Source: Bog-756 sp963776225
GTDB lineage: Bacteria; Actinomycetota; Acidimicrobiia; Acidimicrobiales; RAAP-2
DNA length: 64,000 bases
NCBI GenBank assembly: GCA_963776225.1
Contig: CAVZLL010000003.1
Span: 62,001-126,000, forward strand
Direction of reading: 5' to 3'
Positions 19,235-27,494 of the stretch are shown here, piece by piece; within the stretch, counting starts at the first letter, position 1; each line of letters opens with the position of its first letter. A model generated the notes under the pieces. The model ran no database searches. It was not told where the DNA came from and worked only from the letters and a program-made list of their open reading frames with translations. A program made the translations under genes and the position numbers.

Positions 19235-20023
19235 ATGATCACGTTTCAGAACGTCACCAAGACCTACAAGGGCTCCACCGTCGCCCTGAAGGACTTCACC
19301 GTCGAGATCGAGAAGGGAGAGTTCGTCTTCCTGGTCGGACCGTCGGGCTCGGGCAAGACCACCTTCATCCGCCTGCTGCTGCGCGAGGAGATGCCCGACG
19401 CCGGTCGCATCTGGGAGGCCGGCAAGGAGATCGGCCACCTTGCCAAGTGGCGGATCCCCTACCTGCGCCGCAACATCGGCTGCGTGTTCCAGGACTTCCG
19501 TTTGCTCCCCAACAAGACCGTCTTCGAGAACGTCGCGTTCGCGCTCGAGGTGATCGGCCGGCCCAAGCACGTGATCGCCGCCCAGGTTCCCCAGGTGCTG
19601 GATCTGGTCGGTCTCTCCAAGAAGCGGGACAACCTCCCCAACGAGCTCTCCGGTGGCGAGCAGCAACGGGTCGCGGTGGCGCGGGCCTTCGTCAACCGCC
19701 CGCTCATCCTCCTCGCCGACGAGCCCACCGGGAACCTGGACCCGACCACCAGCCTCGGGATCATGCGGCTCCTCGACCGGATCAACCGCACCGGCACGAC
19801 GGTGATCGTTGCAACCCACGACGCGGGCATGGTCGACCAGATGCGACGCCGGGTGATCGAGCTCGACCGCGGCGTGCTGGTCCGCGACCAGGCCCACGGG
19901 GTCTACGGCATCGACGGCTCGACCGCGGCGGCCGGTGCCGGGGCGCCCACCGGGCCGATCATGGAGCACGCGTCGGCCGAGATCGCCCGGGAGGCACCCG
20001 ATCCCTTCGTGACCCGCGCCTGA
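19235..20023 (+). CDS. ftsE: cell division ATP-binding protein FtsE
   Basis: ATPase of the FtsEX complex, which controls peptidoglycan hydrolases at the septum. It has Walker A GPSGSGKT (35-42), signature LSGGEQQRVAVARA and Walker B LILLADEP. ATG 19235 (MITFQNVTKTYKG) matches the normal FtsE N-terminus; longer upstream starts would add an unrelated segment. A 35-40 residue C-terminal extension rich in Ala/Gly follows the ATPase. Its stop overlaps the ftsX ATG (TGATG). Confidence 0.93.
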   Translation: MITFQNVTKTYKGSTVALKDFTVEIEKGEFVFLVGPSGSGKTTFIRLLLREEMPDAGRIWEAGKEIGHLAKWRIPYLRRNIGCVFQDFRLLPNKTVFENVAFALEVIGRPKHVIAAQVPQVLDLVGLSKKRDNLPNELSGGEQQRVAVARAFVNRPLILLADEPTGNLDPTTSLGIMRLLDRINRTGTTVIVATHDAGMVDQMRRRVIELDRGVLVRDQAHGVYGIDGSTAAAGAGAPTGPIMEHASAEIAREAPDPFVTRA

Positions 20024-20913
20024 TGCCGGTCTCCGCCGGGTACGTCTCGAAGGAGGCCGCGACCAATCTCTGGCGCAACCGCCTGATGACCGCGGCCGCC
20101 ATCCTGACCGTGGCGGTCTCCCTGGCCCTGGTCGGCTCCGCCCTGCTCCTCAAGCAGGGCGCCTCGAAGGCCACCGAGCTCTGGCAGAACGGCGTCCAGA
20201 CCATCGTCTGGGTGCAGCCGACCGCAGGACCCGCGCTCACCGGCTCGATCCACACCGAGCTCGATCAATCGCCGTACGTGAAGTCGTGCACCTACCGCGA
20301 CCAGGCCTACGACTACAACGAGGCGAAGTCGGTGCTCCCGGCGGACGAGGCGGCGGCCACCAGCGAGAGCCAGTACCCCTCGTCCTTCCGGTGCGTGCTC
20401 AAGGACCCGTCCCAGGCGACCGCGGTGTACCAGGCCTTCTACGGCAAGCCCGGCGTGTACGACGTCAAGTACCCCGGCCAGCAGATCAAGACCATGCAGA
20501 GCGTCATCCACATCCTCCAATGGGTGTTCCTGACGGTCGCGGTGGTCCTGCTGCTGTCGGCGTCGGTGCTCATCCTCAACACCATCAGGATGGCCATCTT
20601 CGCCCGGCGACGGGAGGTCTCGGTGATGAAGCTGGTCGGTGCAACCAACTGGTTCATCCGGCTGCCGTTCATGGCGGAGGGGATGATCCAGGGGCTGTTG
20701 GGGGCAGGGGTCGCGGTGATCGTGGTCCTCGCGCTCTACTGGGGCATCGGGCTGAACCGGGCCAACACCGCAGCCAACCAGGGGAGCATCATCGCCCAGA
20801 TGTCCCTGGGCGGGTGGCAGGTGTTCGGGACCTGCCTGCTGGTCTCGCTGGTCGGGGTGGGGGTGGGGGTGGTCGGCTCGGCCTTCGCCGTCCGGCGCTT
20901 CCTCGACGTCTGA
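20023..20913 (+). CDS. ftsX: cell division protein FtsX
   Basis: Membrane partner of FtsE, 296 residues. An N-terminal helix (about 20-45) is followed by an extracytoplasmic domain of about 130 residues with two Cys (in KSCTYRDQ and FRCVLKDP), then three helices including the conserved cytoplasmic RREVSVMKLVGATNWFIR loop that contacts FtsE. The start is set by the TGATG overlap. In other actinobacteria the extracellular loop activates an NlpC/P60 hydrolase such as RipC; no such gene is in the window. Confidence 0.93.
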   Translation: MPVSAGYVSKEAATNLWRNRLMTAAAILTVAVSLALVGSALLLKQGASKATELWQNGVQTIVWVQPTAGPALTGSIHTELDQSPYVKSCTYRDQAYDYNEAKSVLPADEAAATSESQYPSSFRCVLKDPSQATAVYQAFYGKPGVYDVKYPGQQIKTMQSVIHILQWVFLTVAVVLLLSASVLILNTIRMAIFARRREVSVMKLVGATNWFIRLPFMAEGMIQGLLGAGVAVIVVLALYWGIGLNRANTAANQGSIIAQMSLGGWQVFGTCLLVSLVGVGVGVVGSAFAVRRFLDV

Positions 20914-20946
20914 GGCGGACCGCGGCACCGGCCCGCCGGGCGCCTC

Positions 20947-22245
20947 CTAGTGGGTGCCGAGCCCGAGGTTGGCGAGGGCGCACGAGTCGGTCTCGGTCTG
21001 CCCGGCAAGCCGGTCGGTGATCCACCGGACGAGCGTGCCCGATGCCACGCCCATGACCGAGTCGTGGTCGGTCCCGCGCTCGGGCACGTAGTCGACGGTG
21101 TCGTACTGGTTGCGGCAGAGCCGCTCGCGCACCAGTGCGGTGGTCGCGGCGAAGGGCACCAGGCTGTCCCGGGTTCCCTGCACGACGAGGATCGGAGCGG
21201 AGGTCGGTGCGCCCCCGGGTTCGTTGACGGTCATCGCCGCCCGGACCGCGGGCACCTGCTGCCATCCGTCGCGCAGGACGCGCCCGGGAGGCACCGTGTC
21301 GAACAGCTGGGACACCGCGCCGCTGCACGACGAGCCGATGACCGGCGAGTCCGCCACCCCGGCCGGCGTGAGGACCGAGCCGAGCCCGAACGTCCCGTAC
21401 ACCTGTGACCAGGCGTAGAGGGCCAACGCCACGAACGTCGCCTGGCCCCCCGGGGACGAGCGGGCCGGGCGCGGGGCGAGCTCGACCAGGGAGGCGACCG
21501 GGGCGACCGCGGCCACCCCGGCCAGGAACAGCTCGGGGGCGTAGCTCTGGGCGACCTCGCCGGTGAACAGCGCGGCCTGCCCGCCCTGGGAGTAGCCGGC
21601 GGCCACCACCGTGTTGCCCGCGTCGCTGCCGACGAGGGCCCGGGCCGCCCGCGCCGCGTCGAGCACGCCCTGGGCCTCGGACAGGCCGACCAGGTAGGGG
21701 TGCACGCCCGGTCCGCCCAGCCCTTCGTAGTCGGTGGCGGCGACGATCACCCGGTCCCGGAGCAGGGCGCGGAGGTCGGGCAGGGAGGACGTTCCGTCGA
21801 GCGAGGGTGCGCACCCGGCGGCCACCCCGGTCGTCCCGTGCGCCCAGCTCTCGATCGGGAAGCCGCCCGGCGGCGGAGGCCCGCCGGGCACCACCACCAG
21901 GCCCGACTCGGCGATGTCCGCCCCCGAGATCGAGGTCGAATGGAAGAGCACCCGGTACGCGCGCGCGCCGGCCGGGAGCGTGCCGCCGGCGGGCAGCTGC
22001 TGGCTGCGGATGACCGTGCCGGCCGGTGCGGGCGGAAGGGGTCGCGGTGCCTGGTAGAACGCGGCGATGGGCCCGGTGATCGCCGCCACCCGGTCGTGGC
22101 CGGAGGCGATCGGGGTGTCGCCCGGCCCACCCTGGCCGGCGGCCGATGCCGCGGTCCCGCACGCGGTCAGCGCCGCGAGCGCCAGGGCGGCCCATCCGCC
22201 CGTCCTCCGGTCCCGTCCCCTGCCCCTGTGGCGGCTGGTCGCCAT
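20947..22245 (-). CDS. secreted lipase-like alpha/beta hydrolase, probable lipoprotein
   Basis: A 432-residue protein with a basic N-terminus, hydrophobic core and lipobox-like LTAC (Cys29), so it is probably a surface lipoprotein. The body is an alpha/beta hydrolase of the secretory lipase (LIP) type: nucleophile elbow GYSQGG with Ser219, oxyanion SWAHGTTG, then QGTRDSLVPF (acid) and ERGTDHDS (His). It probably hydrolyses ester or triacylglycerol substrates outside the cell. The ATG lies 8 nt after a reverse-strand TACTGT, giving a leaderless start. Neighbours do not suggest a pathway. Confidence 0.82.
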   Translation of the reverse strand: MATSRHRGRGRDRRTGGWAALALAALTACGTAASAAGQGGPGDTPIASGHDRVAAITGPIAAFYQAPRPLPPAPAGTVIRSQQLPAGGTLPAGARAYRVLFHSTSISGADIAESGLVVVPGGPPPPGGFPIESWAHGTTGVAAGCAPSLDGTSSLPDLRALLRDRVIVAATDYEGLGGPGVHPYLVGLSEAQGVLDAARAARALVGSDAGNTVVAAGYSQGGQAALFTGEVAQSYAPELFLAGVAAVAPVASLVELAPRPARSSPGGQATFVALALYAWSQVYGTFGLGSVLTPAGVADSPVIGSSCSGAVSQLFDTVPPGRVLRDGWQQVPAVRAAMTVNEPGGAPTSAPILVVQGTRDSLVPFAATTALVRERLCRNQYDTVDYVPERGTDHDSVMGVASGTLVRWITDRLAGQTETDSCALANLGLGTH

Positions 22246-22253
22246 GGCCGCTC

Positions 22254-22259
22254 ACAGTA
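22254..22259 (-). promoter_or_regulatory. -10 element TACTGT, leaderless lipase start
   Basis: On the reverse strand TACTGT ends 8 nt before ATG 22245. Confidence 0.5.
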
Positions 22260-22315
22260 GCCACGCGGCACCCGGAGACGCCGCCGCCCTGCTGGGGGCC
22301 CCGGGGACCGTCCCC

Positions 22316-22321
22316 TAGGCT
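22316..22321 (+). promoter_or_regulatory. -10 element TAGGCT before serine hydrolase gene
   Basis: TAGGCT ends 9 nt before ATG 22331; the gap GGGAGGGAG is also purine-rich and could act as a weak ribosome binding site. Confidence 0.5.
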
Positions 22322-22330
22322 GGGAGGGAG

Positions 22331-23197
22331 ATGGAGTCGCTGCAGCTGGTGGCCGGCTGGCCGGTGGGCGCGGCCGCGGTCGGGGTCGTCCCCTTCTCGG
22401 CGGCACCGGACGGTCCCCGGGCCGCGCCCGGCACGTTCCAGACGGTCGGCGACGAGCGGCGGAGCTTTCCCTGGGCGTCGGTCACCAAGCCGGCCACCGC
22501 CCTGGCCGTCCTGGTGGCGGTCGAGGAGGGCACCCTCGGGCTCGACGAACCGGCCGGTCCCTCCGGGGCGACCGTGCGGCACCTGCTCGCCCACGCCTCG
22601 GGCCTCGGCCCGGAGCCGGGGCCCCCGGTCGCCGGGCCGGGTCGGCGCCGGGTCTACTCGAACGCCGCCTTCGAGGTGCTGGCCGACCACATCGCCGTCC
22701 GGGCCGGGATGCCCTTCGCCGAGTACCTGGGGCTCGGGGTGCTCGCGCCCCTGGGCATGGCCGGCACCGTGCTGGAGGGCACCGGTCCGGGCGCGGCCGC
22801 CGCCGGCCTCGCCGGCCCCCTCGTCGACCTGCTCGCCCTCGGCCGCGAGTGGGCGGTCCCCACCCTGATCAGCGCGGAGACGTGGCGCGAGGCCACCGCG
22901 GTCCAGTTCCCCGGCCTGTCGGGCATCCTTCCCGGATTCGGACCGTACGACCCGTGCGACTGGGGTCTCGGCGTCGAGGTGCGGGGATCCAAGCAGCCCC
23001 ACTGGACCGGGCGGACCAACGCGGCGCGCACCTTCGGGCACTTCGGCCGTTCGGGGTCGTTCCTCTGGGTCGATCCCGAGGCGGGCCTCCTCTGCGCGGG
23101 GCTCGCCGACCGGCCCTTCGGGGTGTGGGCGGCGAACGCCTGGCCGGCTCTCGCAGACGCGCTCCTCGCGGAGCGCCTCCGACAGGTTCAGGTCTAG
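22331..23197 (+). CDS. beta-lactamase-family serine hydrolase
   Basis: A 288-residue class C beta-lactamase/DD-peptidase-fold protein. The catalytic SVTK tetrad is at 50-53, YSN at 109-111, and a late HFG (in FGHFGRSG) replaces KTG. There is no signal peptide, so it is probably a cytoplasmic esterase or peptidase rather than an antibiotic-resistance enzyme. It is short for the family, at about 290 against 350-400 residues, and the region between YSN and HFG is compressed. Its TAG stop overlaps the -10 element of the next gene. Confidence 0.83.
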   Translation: MESLQLVAGWPVGAAAVGVVPFSAAPDGPRAAPGTFQTVGDERRSFPWASVTKPATALAVLVAVEEGTLGLDEPAGPSGATVRHLLAHASGLGPEPGPPVAGPGRRRVYSNAAFEVLADHIAVRAGMPFAEYLGLGVLAPLGMAGTVLEGTGPGAAAAGLAGPLVDLLALGREWAVPTLISAETWREATAVQFPGLSGILPGFGPYDPCDWGLGVEVRGSKQPHWTGRTNAARTFGHFGRSGSFLWVDPEAGLLCAGLADRPFGVWAANAWPALADALLAERLRQVQV

Positions 23198-23200
23198 GCT
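23195..23200 (+). promoter_or_regulatory. -10 element TAGGCT overlapping upstream stop codon
   Basis: TAGGCT begins with the TAG stop of the serine hydrolase gene and ends 8 nt before ATG 23209, so one hexamer serves both as stop and -10. Confidence 0.5.
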
Positions 23201-23208
23201 GCAGCGCC

Positions 23209-23952
23209 ATGAAGGGCGTCCTCCTCGCCGGTGGAACCGGCTCGCGTCTGCATCCGCTCACCCGGATCACCAACAAGCACCTGCTTCCGATCTACGACCG
23301 TCCGATGATCAACTGGGGGATCGAGGCGCTGGTCAACGCCGGGATCACCGAGATCATGCTGGTCACCGGCGGCACCCACGCGGGCGAGTTCCTCCGGCTG
23401 CTCGGGAACGGGCACGAGTTCGGCATCGACCGGCTGAGCTACGGCTACCAGGACCGCCCCGGAGGCATCGCCGAGGCGCTCGGCCTGGCGACCCGTTTCG
23501 TCGACGGCGATCCGGTGCTGGTCATGCTGGCCGACAACATCGTCGAGGGATCGATCCGGCCGATGGTCGAGGCCTTCCGGGCGGGTCCGTCCGGCGCCCG
23601 CATCCTGCTCACCCCGGTCGAGGAGGACGAGCACCTCCGCCATCTGGGCGTCCCCACCTTCGACGGGGACGACCGTGTGGTCGGGATCACCGAGAAGCCC
23701 GAGCATCCCGAGTCCAAGTTCGGGGTGACCGGCATCTACTGCTACGACGCCGACGTCTTCGACGTCATCCCGACGCTGGTCCCGTCCGGGCGCGGCGAGC
23801 TCGAGATCACCGACGTCAACAACCACTACATCGCGCAGGGCACCATGGCCTACGACGTGCTCGAGGGGTTCTGGGGCGATGCCGGCGAGTCGATCGACGC
23901 CTACTACACGGTGAACGACTTCGTCCGGACCCACGGGGCGAACAAGGGCTGA
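23209..23952 (+). CDS. sugar-phosphate nucleotidyltransferase, short RmlA type
   Basis: It transfers a nucleotide, probably dTMP, onto a sugar-1-phosphate to make an NDP-sugar. The nucleotide-binding start LLAGGTGSRLHPLT and the NKHLLPIYDRPMI motif are classical for glucose-1-phosphate thymidylyltransferases, as are LADNIVEG, VGITEKPEHPESKFGVTGIYCYD and the late FWGDAGES. At 247 residues it lacks the C-terminal helices of full-length RmlA (about 290), as seen in a group of short actinobacterial homologues. No rmlBCD genes lie nearby. ATG 23209 is favoured by the TAGGCT hexamer 8 nt upstream. Confidence 0.88.
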   Translation: MKGVLLAGGTGSRLHPLTRITNKHLLPIYDRPMINWGIEALVNAGITEIMLVTGGTHAGEFLRLLGNGHEFGIDRLSYGYQDRPGGIAEALGLATRFVDGDPVLVMLADNIVEGSIRPMVEAFRAGPSGARILLTPVEEDEHLRHLGVPTFDGDDRVVGITEKPEHPESKFGVTGIYCYDADVFDVIPTLVPSGRGELEITDVNNHYIAQGTMAYDVLEGFWGDAGESIDAYYTVNDFVRTHGANKG

Positions 23953-23977
23953 CCCCGCCCGGTCCCGGTGGCCGGGG

Positions 23978-25636
23978 CTACCGGAACGAGCGTGCCGCCA
24001 GCCACTCGACCGTCTCGGCGCGGTGACGGTTGTAGTCGACCTTGCCGGAGGGGGACCGCCCGATGCTCTGCACGAAGCGGACCCGGCGGGGCGCCTTGTA
24101 CCCGGCGAGGCGCCCCTTCACGTGCTCGATGACCGCCGCGGGGGCGACCGACTCCTCGGGGACACCGCCGGCGAGCTGCACGACGGCCACGATCTCCTCG
24201 CCGAAGCGCTCGCTCGGGATGCCCACGACGACCGCGTCGAGCACGCCGTCGACCGTCTTGACCACCTCCTCGACCTCCTCGGGGTAGACCTTCTCGCCGC
24301 CGGTGTTGATGCAGACCGATCCGCGTCCGAGGAGGTGGATGGAGCCGTCGGCACGGACCTCCGCGAAGTCGCCGGGGACCGAATAGCGCGAGCCGTCGAT
24401 GGTGCGGAAGGTCGACGCCGACTTGGCCTCGTCCTTGTAGTAGCCGACCGGGATGCGCCCACCGAGCGCCAGGACGCCGATCCGCTCCGATCCGGGTTCG
24501 ATGTCCCGTCCCTCGGTGTCCACGACCCGTACGTCCCTCCCGAGGGTGAACCGGGCCGTCTCCGCCGCGTCACCGCCCGTGGAGACCGAGGTGCCCATCC
24601 CCAGGGCCTCCGAGGAGGAGAAGGCGTCGACCAGGAGCATCCCCGCATGGTGGCCCAGCAGGCCTCGCTTGGTCTCCTCGCTCCACATCACGCCCGAGGA
24701 GGCGATGCAGATCAGGCTGGAGAGGTCCCACCGACCCGGCTCGGCGTCGAGCACGGCGAGGATGGGCTTGGCGAAGGCGTCACCGACGATGACCAGGCCG
24801 TTGACCCGCTCGCGCTCGACCGTGTCGAGCAGCTCGACCGGGTCGAACTGGCGGGAGGGGAGGGTCACCACCCGCCCGCCCTCGCTGAGGCACTCCATCG
24901 AGGTGAACCCGCCGGTCCCGTGCATGAGGGGACAGGCCGGCAGCAGGGTCATCCCGGGACCGTGGGCGGCCAGCTCCGCCCGCACGTCGGCGATGCCGCC
25001 GTCGGTGGGGTAGCGGCGGAACCCGCCCCCGTTGAGTCGGGCGAACAGATCGTCCTGGCGCCACATGACCCCCTTGGGCATGCCGGTGGTCCCGCCCGTG
25101 TAGAGAAGGTGGAGGTCGTCGGGACTGCGCCCCCACGGGCCGCTGACCGGTCGTTCCCCTCCGCCTGCAACGGGGCCGCCGGTGGTCTCCGCCGCCTCTT
25201 CGTAGGGCACGGCCCATGACGGGCAGGAGGCCGTCCCGTCGTCGACCCAGAGCCAGCTTCGCACGCGGGGCAGTCGGTCGCGGATCCGGTCGGCCCGGTC
25301 GACGAAGGACCCGTGGAGGACGACGGCGACCGCGTCCGCGTTGTCGAAGAGGTAGACCAGCTCGTCGCCCGCGTACCGGTAGTTCGTGTTGATCGGGACC
25401 AGGCCGGCCTTGTAGCAGGCGAAGGCCGCCTCGAGGTACTCGGGGCAGTTGGCGAGGTAGAGGGCCACCTTGTCCTGGTGGGAGACGCCGGCTCCGAGCA
25501 GCCAGCGCGCCACGTTGTCCGCCCGTTCGTCGAGTGCGCCCCAGGTGCGGGTGCGGGAGCCGTGCACGAGCGCCGGTGCGTCCGGCAGCACCTCGGCCAC
25601 CGTCTCCCAGACGTCGGCATAGTTCCAGCTGGTCAC
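23978..25636 (-). CDS. acyl-CoA synthetase (AMP-forming), FadD type
   Basis: An ANL-superfamily ligase that activates a carboxylic acid to acyl-CoA via an acyl-AMP. It carries the P-loop YTGGTTGMPKGVMW, GTSVSTGG-type A5 region, YSVPGDFAEV with the conserved Asp, and the C-terminal GRSPSGKVDYN with the catalytic Lys. It resembles mycobacterial FadD enzymes for long-chain or steroid side-chain acids; the substrate is inferred only. GTG 25636 is preferred because AGGAG lies 6 nt upstream; GTG 25669 would add 11 residues. It is divergent from an acyl-CoA dehydrogenase across a shared promoter. Confidence 0.9.
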   Translation of the reverse strand: MTSWNYADVWETVAEVLPDAPALVHGSRTRTWGALDERADNVARWLLGAGVSHQDKVALYLANCPEYLEAAFACYKAGLVPINTNYRYAGDELVYLFDNADAVAVVLHGSFVDRADRIRDRLPRVRSWLWVDDGTASCPSWAVPYEEAAETTGGPVAGGGERPVSGPWGRSPDDLHLLYTGGTTGMPKGVMWRQDDLFARLNGGGFRRYPTDGGIADVRAELAAHGPGMTLLPACPLMHGTGGFTSMECLSEGGRVVTLPSRQFDPVELLDTVERERVNGLVIVGDAFAKPILAVLDAEPGRWDLSSLICIASSGVMWSEETKRGLLGHHAGMLLVDAFSSSEALGMGTSVSTGGDAAETARFTLGRDVRVVDTEGRDIEPGSERIGVLALGGRIPVGYYKDEAKSASTFRTIDGSRYSVPGDFAEVRADGSIHLLGRGSVCINTGGEKVYPEEVEEVVKTVDGVLDAVVVGIPSERFGEEIVAVVQLAGGVPEESVAPAAVIEHVKGRLAGYKAPRRVRFVQSIGRSPSGKVDYNRHRAETVEWLAARSFR

Positions 25637-25723
25637 CGCGGCTCCTGTTCCCGTGCCCGGCCGGGCCACCTGTCGGCACCGACCGCCCCTGGCCTCGGCG
25701 TCCCCGGCCGGAACGACCGGTTC

Positions 25724-25733
25724 AGCCTACGCT
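25724..25733. promoter_or_regulatory. overlapping divergent -10 elements (TACGCT / TAGGCT)
   Basis: The 10-bp AGCCTACGCT contains TACGCT on the plus strand (25728-25733), 7 nt before GTG 25741, and TAGGCT on the minus strand (25729-25724), facing the acyl-CoA synthetase. One near-symmetric element can drive both divergent genes. Confidence 0.5.
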
Positions 25734-25740
25734 TCCGGTC

Positions 25741-26880
25741 GTGGACTTCGCACTCCCCGGCGCCGACGACCCACGTCGGGTCGAGATCCGCGCATGGCTC
25801 GAGCGGCATCCCGCCCCGACCGGTCGCGAGCTGGCCGAGCGCGGGCTGGTCGCACCGCACTGGCCCGTCCCCTACGGCCTCGGGGCCGATCCCACCCACC
25901 AGCTGGTCGTCGACGACGAGCTCCGGCGGGCCGGGGTCCGCCGCCCGGACAACCAGATCGGCATCGGCTGGGCCGGGCCGACCATCCTGCACGCCGGGAC
26001 CGAGGCGCAGAAGGAGCGGTTCCTGCTGCCGATCCTCTCGGGCGAGGAGGTCTGGTGCCAGCTGTTCAGCGAACCGGGTGCCGGCTCCGACCTCGCGTCG
26101 CTGACCACCCGGGCCGAGCTCGACGGCGACGAGTGGGTCGTCCACGGTGGCAAGGTGTGGACCTCGTACGCGCACCGCGCGTCCTACGGCATCCTCCTCG
26201 CCCGCAGCGAACCGGACGCGCCCACCCACCAGGGGATCTCCTACTTCCTGTGTCCGATTGACGCGCCGGGGGTGACGGTGCGCCCGCTGGTCGACATGAC
26301 CGGTACCCACACCTTCAACGAGGTGTTCCTCGACGAGGTGCGCCTTCCCGCCGACCACCTGGTCGGTCGGCGCGGCGACGGCTGGTCGTTGGCCAAGGTC
26401 ACCCTCGCCAACGAACGGGTCTCGCTCTCGGGTGCGGGGGCCATCTGGGGGATGGGCCCGACGGCCGAGGACCTGATCGCGGGTGTCCGGCGCGCCGGCG
26501 GTGCCGACGACCCGCTGGTGCGCCAGCGCCTGGCTGCGGTCTGGGCGGAGGGCGAGATCCTGCGCCTGCTGCGGCTGCGCGCGGTCTCGGCCGCGCTGGC
26601 GGGCGAGCCGCCCGGGCCCGAGGCCTCGGTCCGCAAGGCACTCGCCGACCAGCACGGGAAGTCGGTGATGTCGGTCGCCAGCGACCTGGCCGGCGCCTCG
26701 GGGATGCTCTCGGGCAGCGGTCCGTTCCCGGCCGACGACACGGCCGGCTGGCCGGACGGCATCTGGAGCTTCGGCTACCTCTTCGCCCCCGCGCTCACCA
26801 TCGGGGGCGGCACCGCGGAGGTGCAGCGCACCATCATCGGCGAGCGCACCCTCGGGCTGCCCCACGAGCCGACGGTCTGA
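25741..26880 (+). CDS. acyl-CoA dehydrogenase
   Basis: FAD-dependent alpha,beta-dehydrogenation of an acyl-CoA, 379 residues. CQLFSEPGAGSDLASL is the FAD/substrate-binding middle-domain signature, and the C-terminal helical domain ends in FAPALTIGGGTAEVQRTIIGERTLGLP. The usual catalytic Glu region is hard to place without alignment. GTG 25741 follows the TACGCT hexamer by 7 nt, which sets the start; the open frame upstream is not coding-like. With the divergent FadD-type ligase it could act in fatty acid or steroid side-chain beta-oxidation. Confidence 0.88.
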   Translation: MDFALPGADDPRRVEIRAWLERHPAPTGRELAERGLVAPHWPVPYGLGADPTHQLVVDDELRRAGVRRPDNQIGIGWAGPTILHAGTEAQKERFLLPILSGEEVWCQLFSEPGAGSDLASLTTRAELDGDEWVVHGGKVWTSYAHRASYGILLARSEPDAPTHQGISYFLCPIDAPGVTVRPLVDMTGTHTFNEVFLDEVRLPADHLVGRRGDGWSLAKVTLANERVSLSGAGAIWGMGPTAEDLIAGVRRAGGADDPLVRQRLAAVWAEGEILRLLRLRAVSAALAGEPPGPEASVRKALADQHGKSVMSVASDLAGASGMLSGSGPFPADDTAGWPDGIWSFGYLFAPALTIGGGTAEVQRTIIGERTLGLPHEPTV

Positions 26881-26907
26881 GGTCGCACGGGTGTCGGGTG
26901 GATCGGG

Positions 26908-27384
26908 TCAGGGGACCAGCGGGCCGGCGTCCCCGTACCCCTGGCGCACCCCCTTGCCGGCCAGCTCGGCGAGCCGCTCGGGCTCGTAGAGCATCCAGTA
27001 GGCGTTGCGAGCGTGCTTGCGGGCCCGGTTCACGCAGACGGTGGCCAGCGCGGCGGGATCCTCCTCCTCGCTCTCGTGGACGAAGACCTCGAGGATGTGG
27101 GTGGAGGTCAGCAGCTGGGCGAGCATGATCCCCTGGGAGGCCTCGTGGGCGCAGACCTGGTCGATTGCCGCCCGGCCCGGCATCCCGAGGGCGACCACGA
27201 TGCGGCACCCCTCTCCCTCGATGATGCGCTTGCACGCCACCCCGAGGTCCTTGAAGCCCGGGACGGTACGCCGTACGACCTCGAAGGTGCTCCCGAAGCC
27301 GGGGCATGCCTCGAGCTCGGCGACGGCCTCGGCGCCCATGTCGAAGCGGGCGAACATGGTGTCGACCACGCCGATCCGGTCCAT
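26908..27384 (-). CDS. ribC: riboflavin synthase, archaeal (RibC) type
   Basis: A 158-residue protein matching the archaeal riboflavin synthase family, which is related to lumazine synthase and unrelated to bacterial RibE. Diagnostic stretches are IGVVDTMFARFDM, RRTVPGFKDLGVACK, VALGMPGRAAIDQVCAHEAS, ILEVFVHE and the C-terminal AGKGVRQGYGDAGP. It dismutates two 6,7-dimethyl-8-ribityllumazine molecules to riboflavin, as a pentamer in archaea. ATG 27384 lies 7 nt after a reverse-strand TAGGAT; ATG 27393 overlaps that hexamer and is less likely. Its presence in a bacterium is unusual. Confidence 0.87.
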   Translation of the reverse strand: MDRIGVVDTMFARFDMGAEAVAELEACPGFGSTFEVVRRTVPGFKDLGVACKRIIEGEGCRIVVALGMPGRAAIDQVCAHEASQGIMLAQLLTSTHILEVFVHESEEEDPAALATVCVNRARKHARNAYWMLYEPERLAELAGKGVRQGYGDAGPLVP

Positions 27385-27391
27385 GGACGGC

Positions 27392-27397
27392 ATCCTA
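27392..27397 (-). promoter_or_regulatory. -10 element TAGGAT, leaderless ribC start
   Basis: On the reverse strand TAGGAT ends 7 nt before ATG 27384, excluding the ATG at 27393 that lies inside it. Confidence 0.5.
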
Positions 27398-27494
27398 CCT
27401 GGGCACCTGGCGCGAACGGCCCGTGCCGCGGCCGGCACCGCAGGGGTTCCGGACCGGTTCGACCGGGCCCACCCGCTCGGCAAGACTTCCGGCG

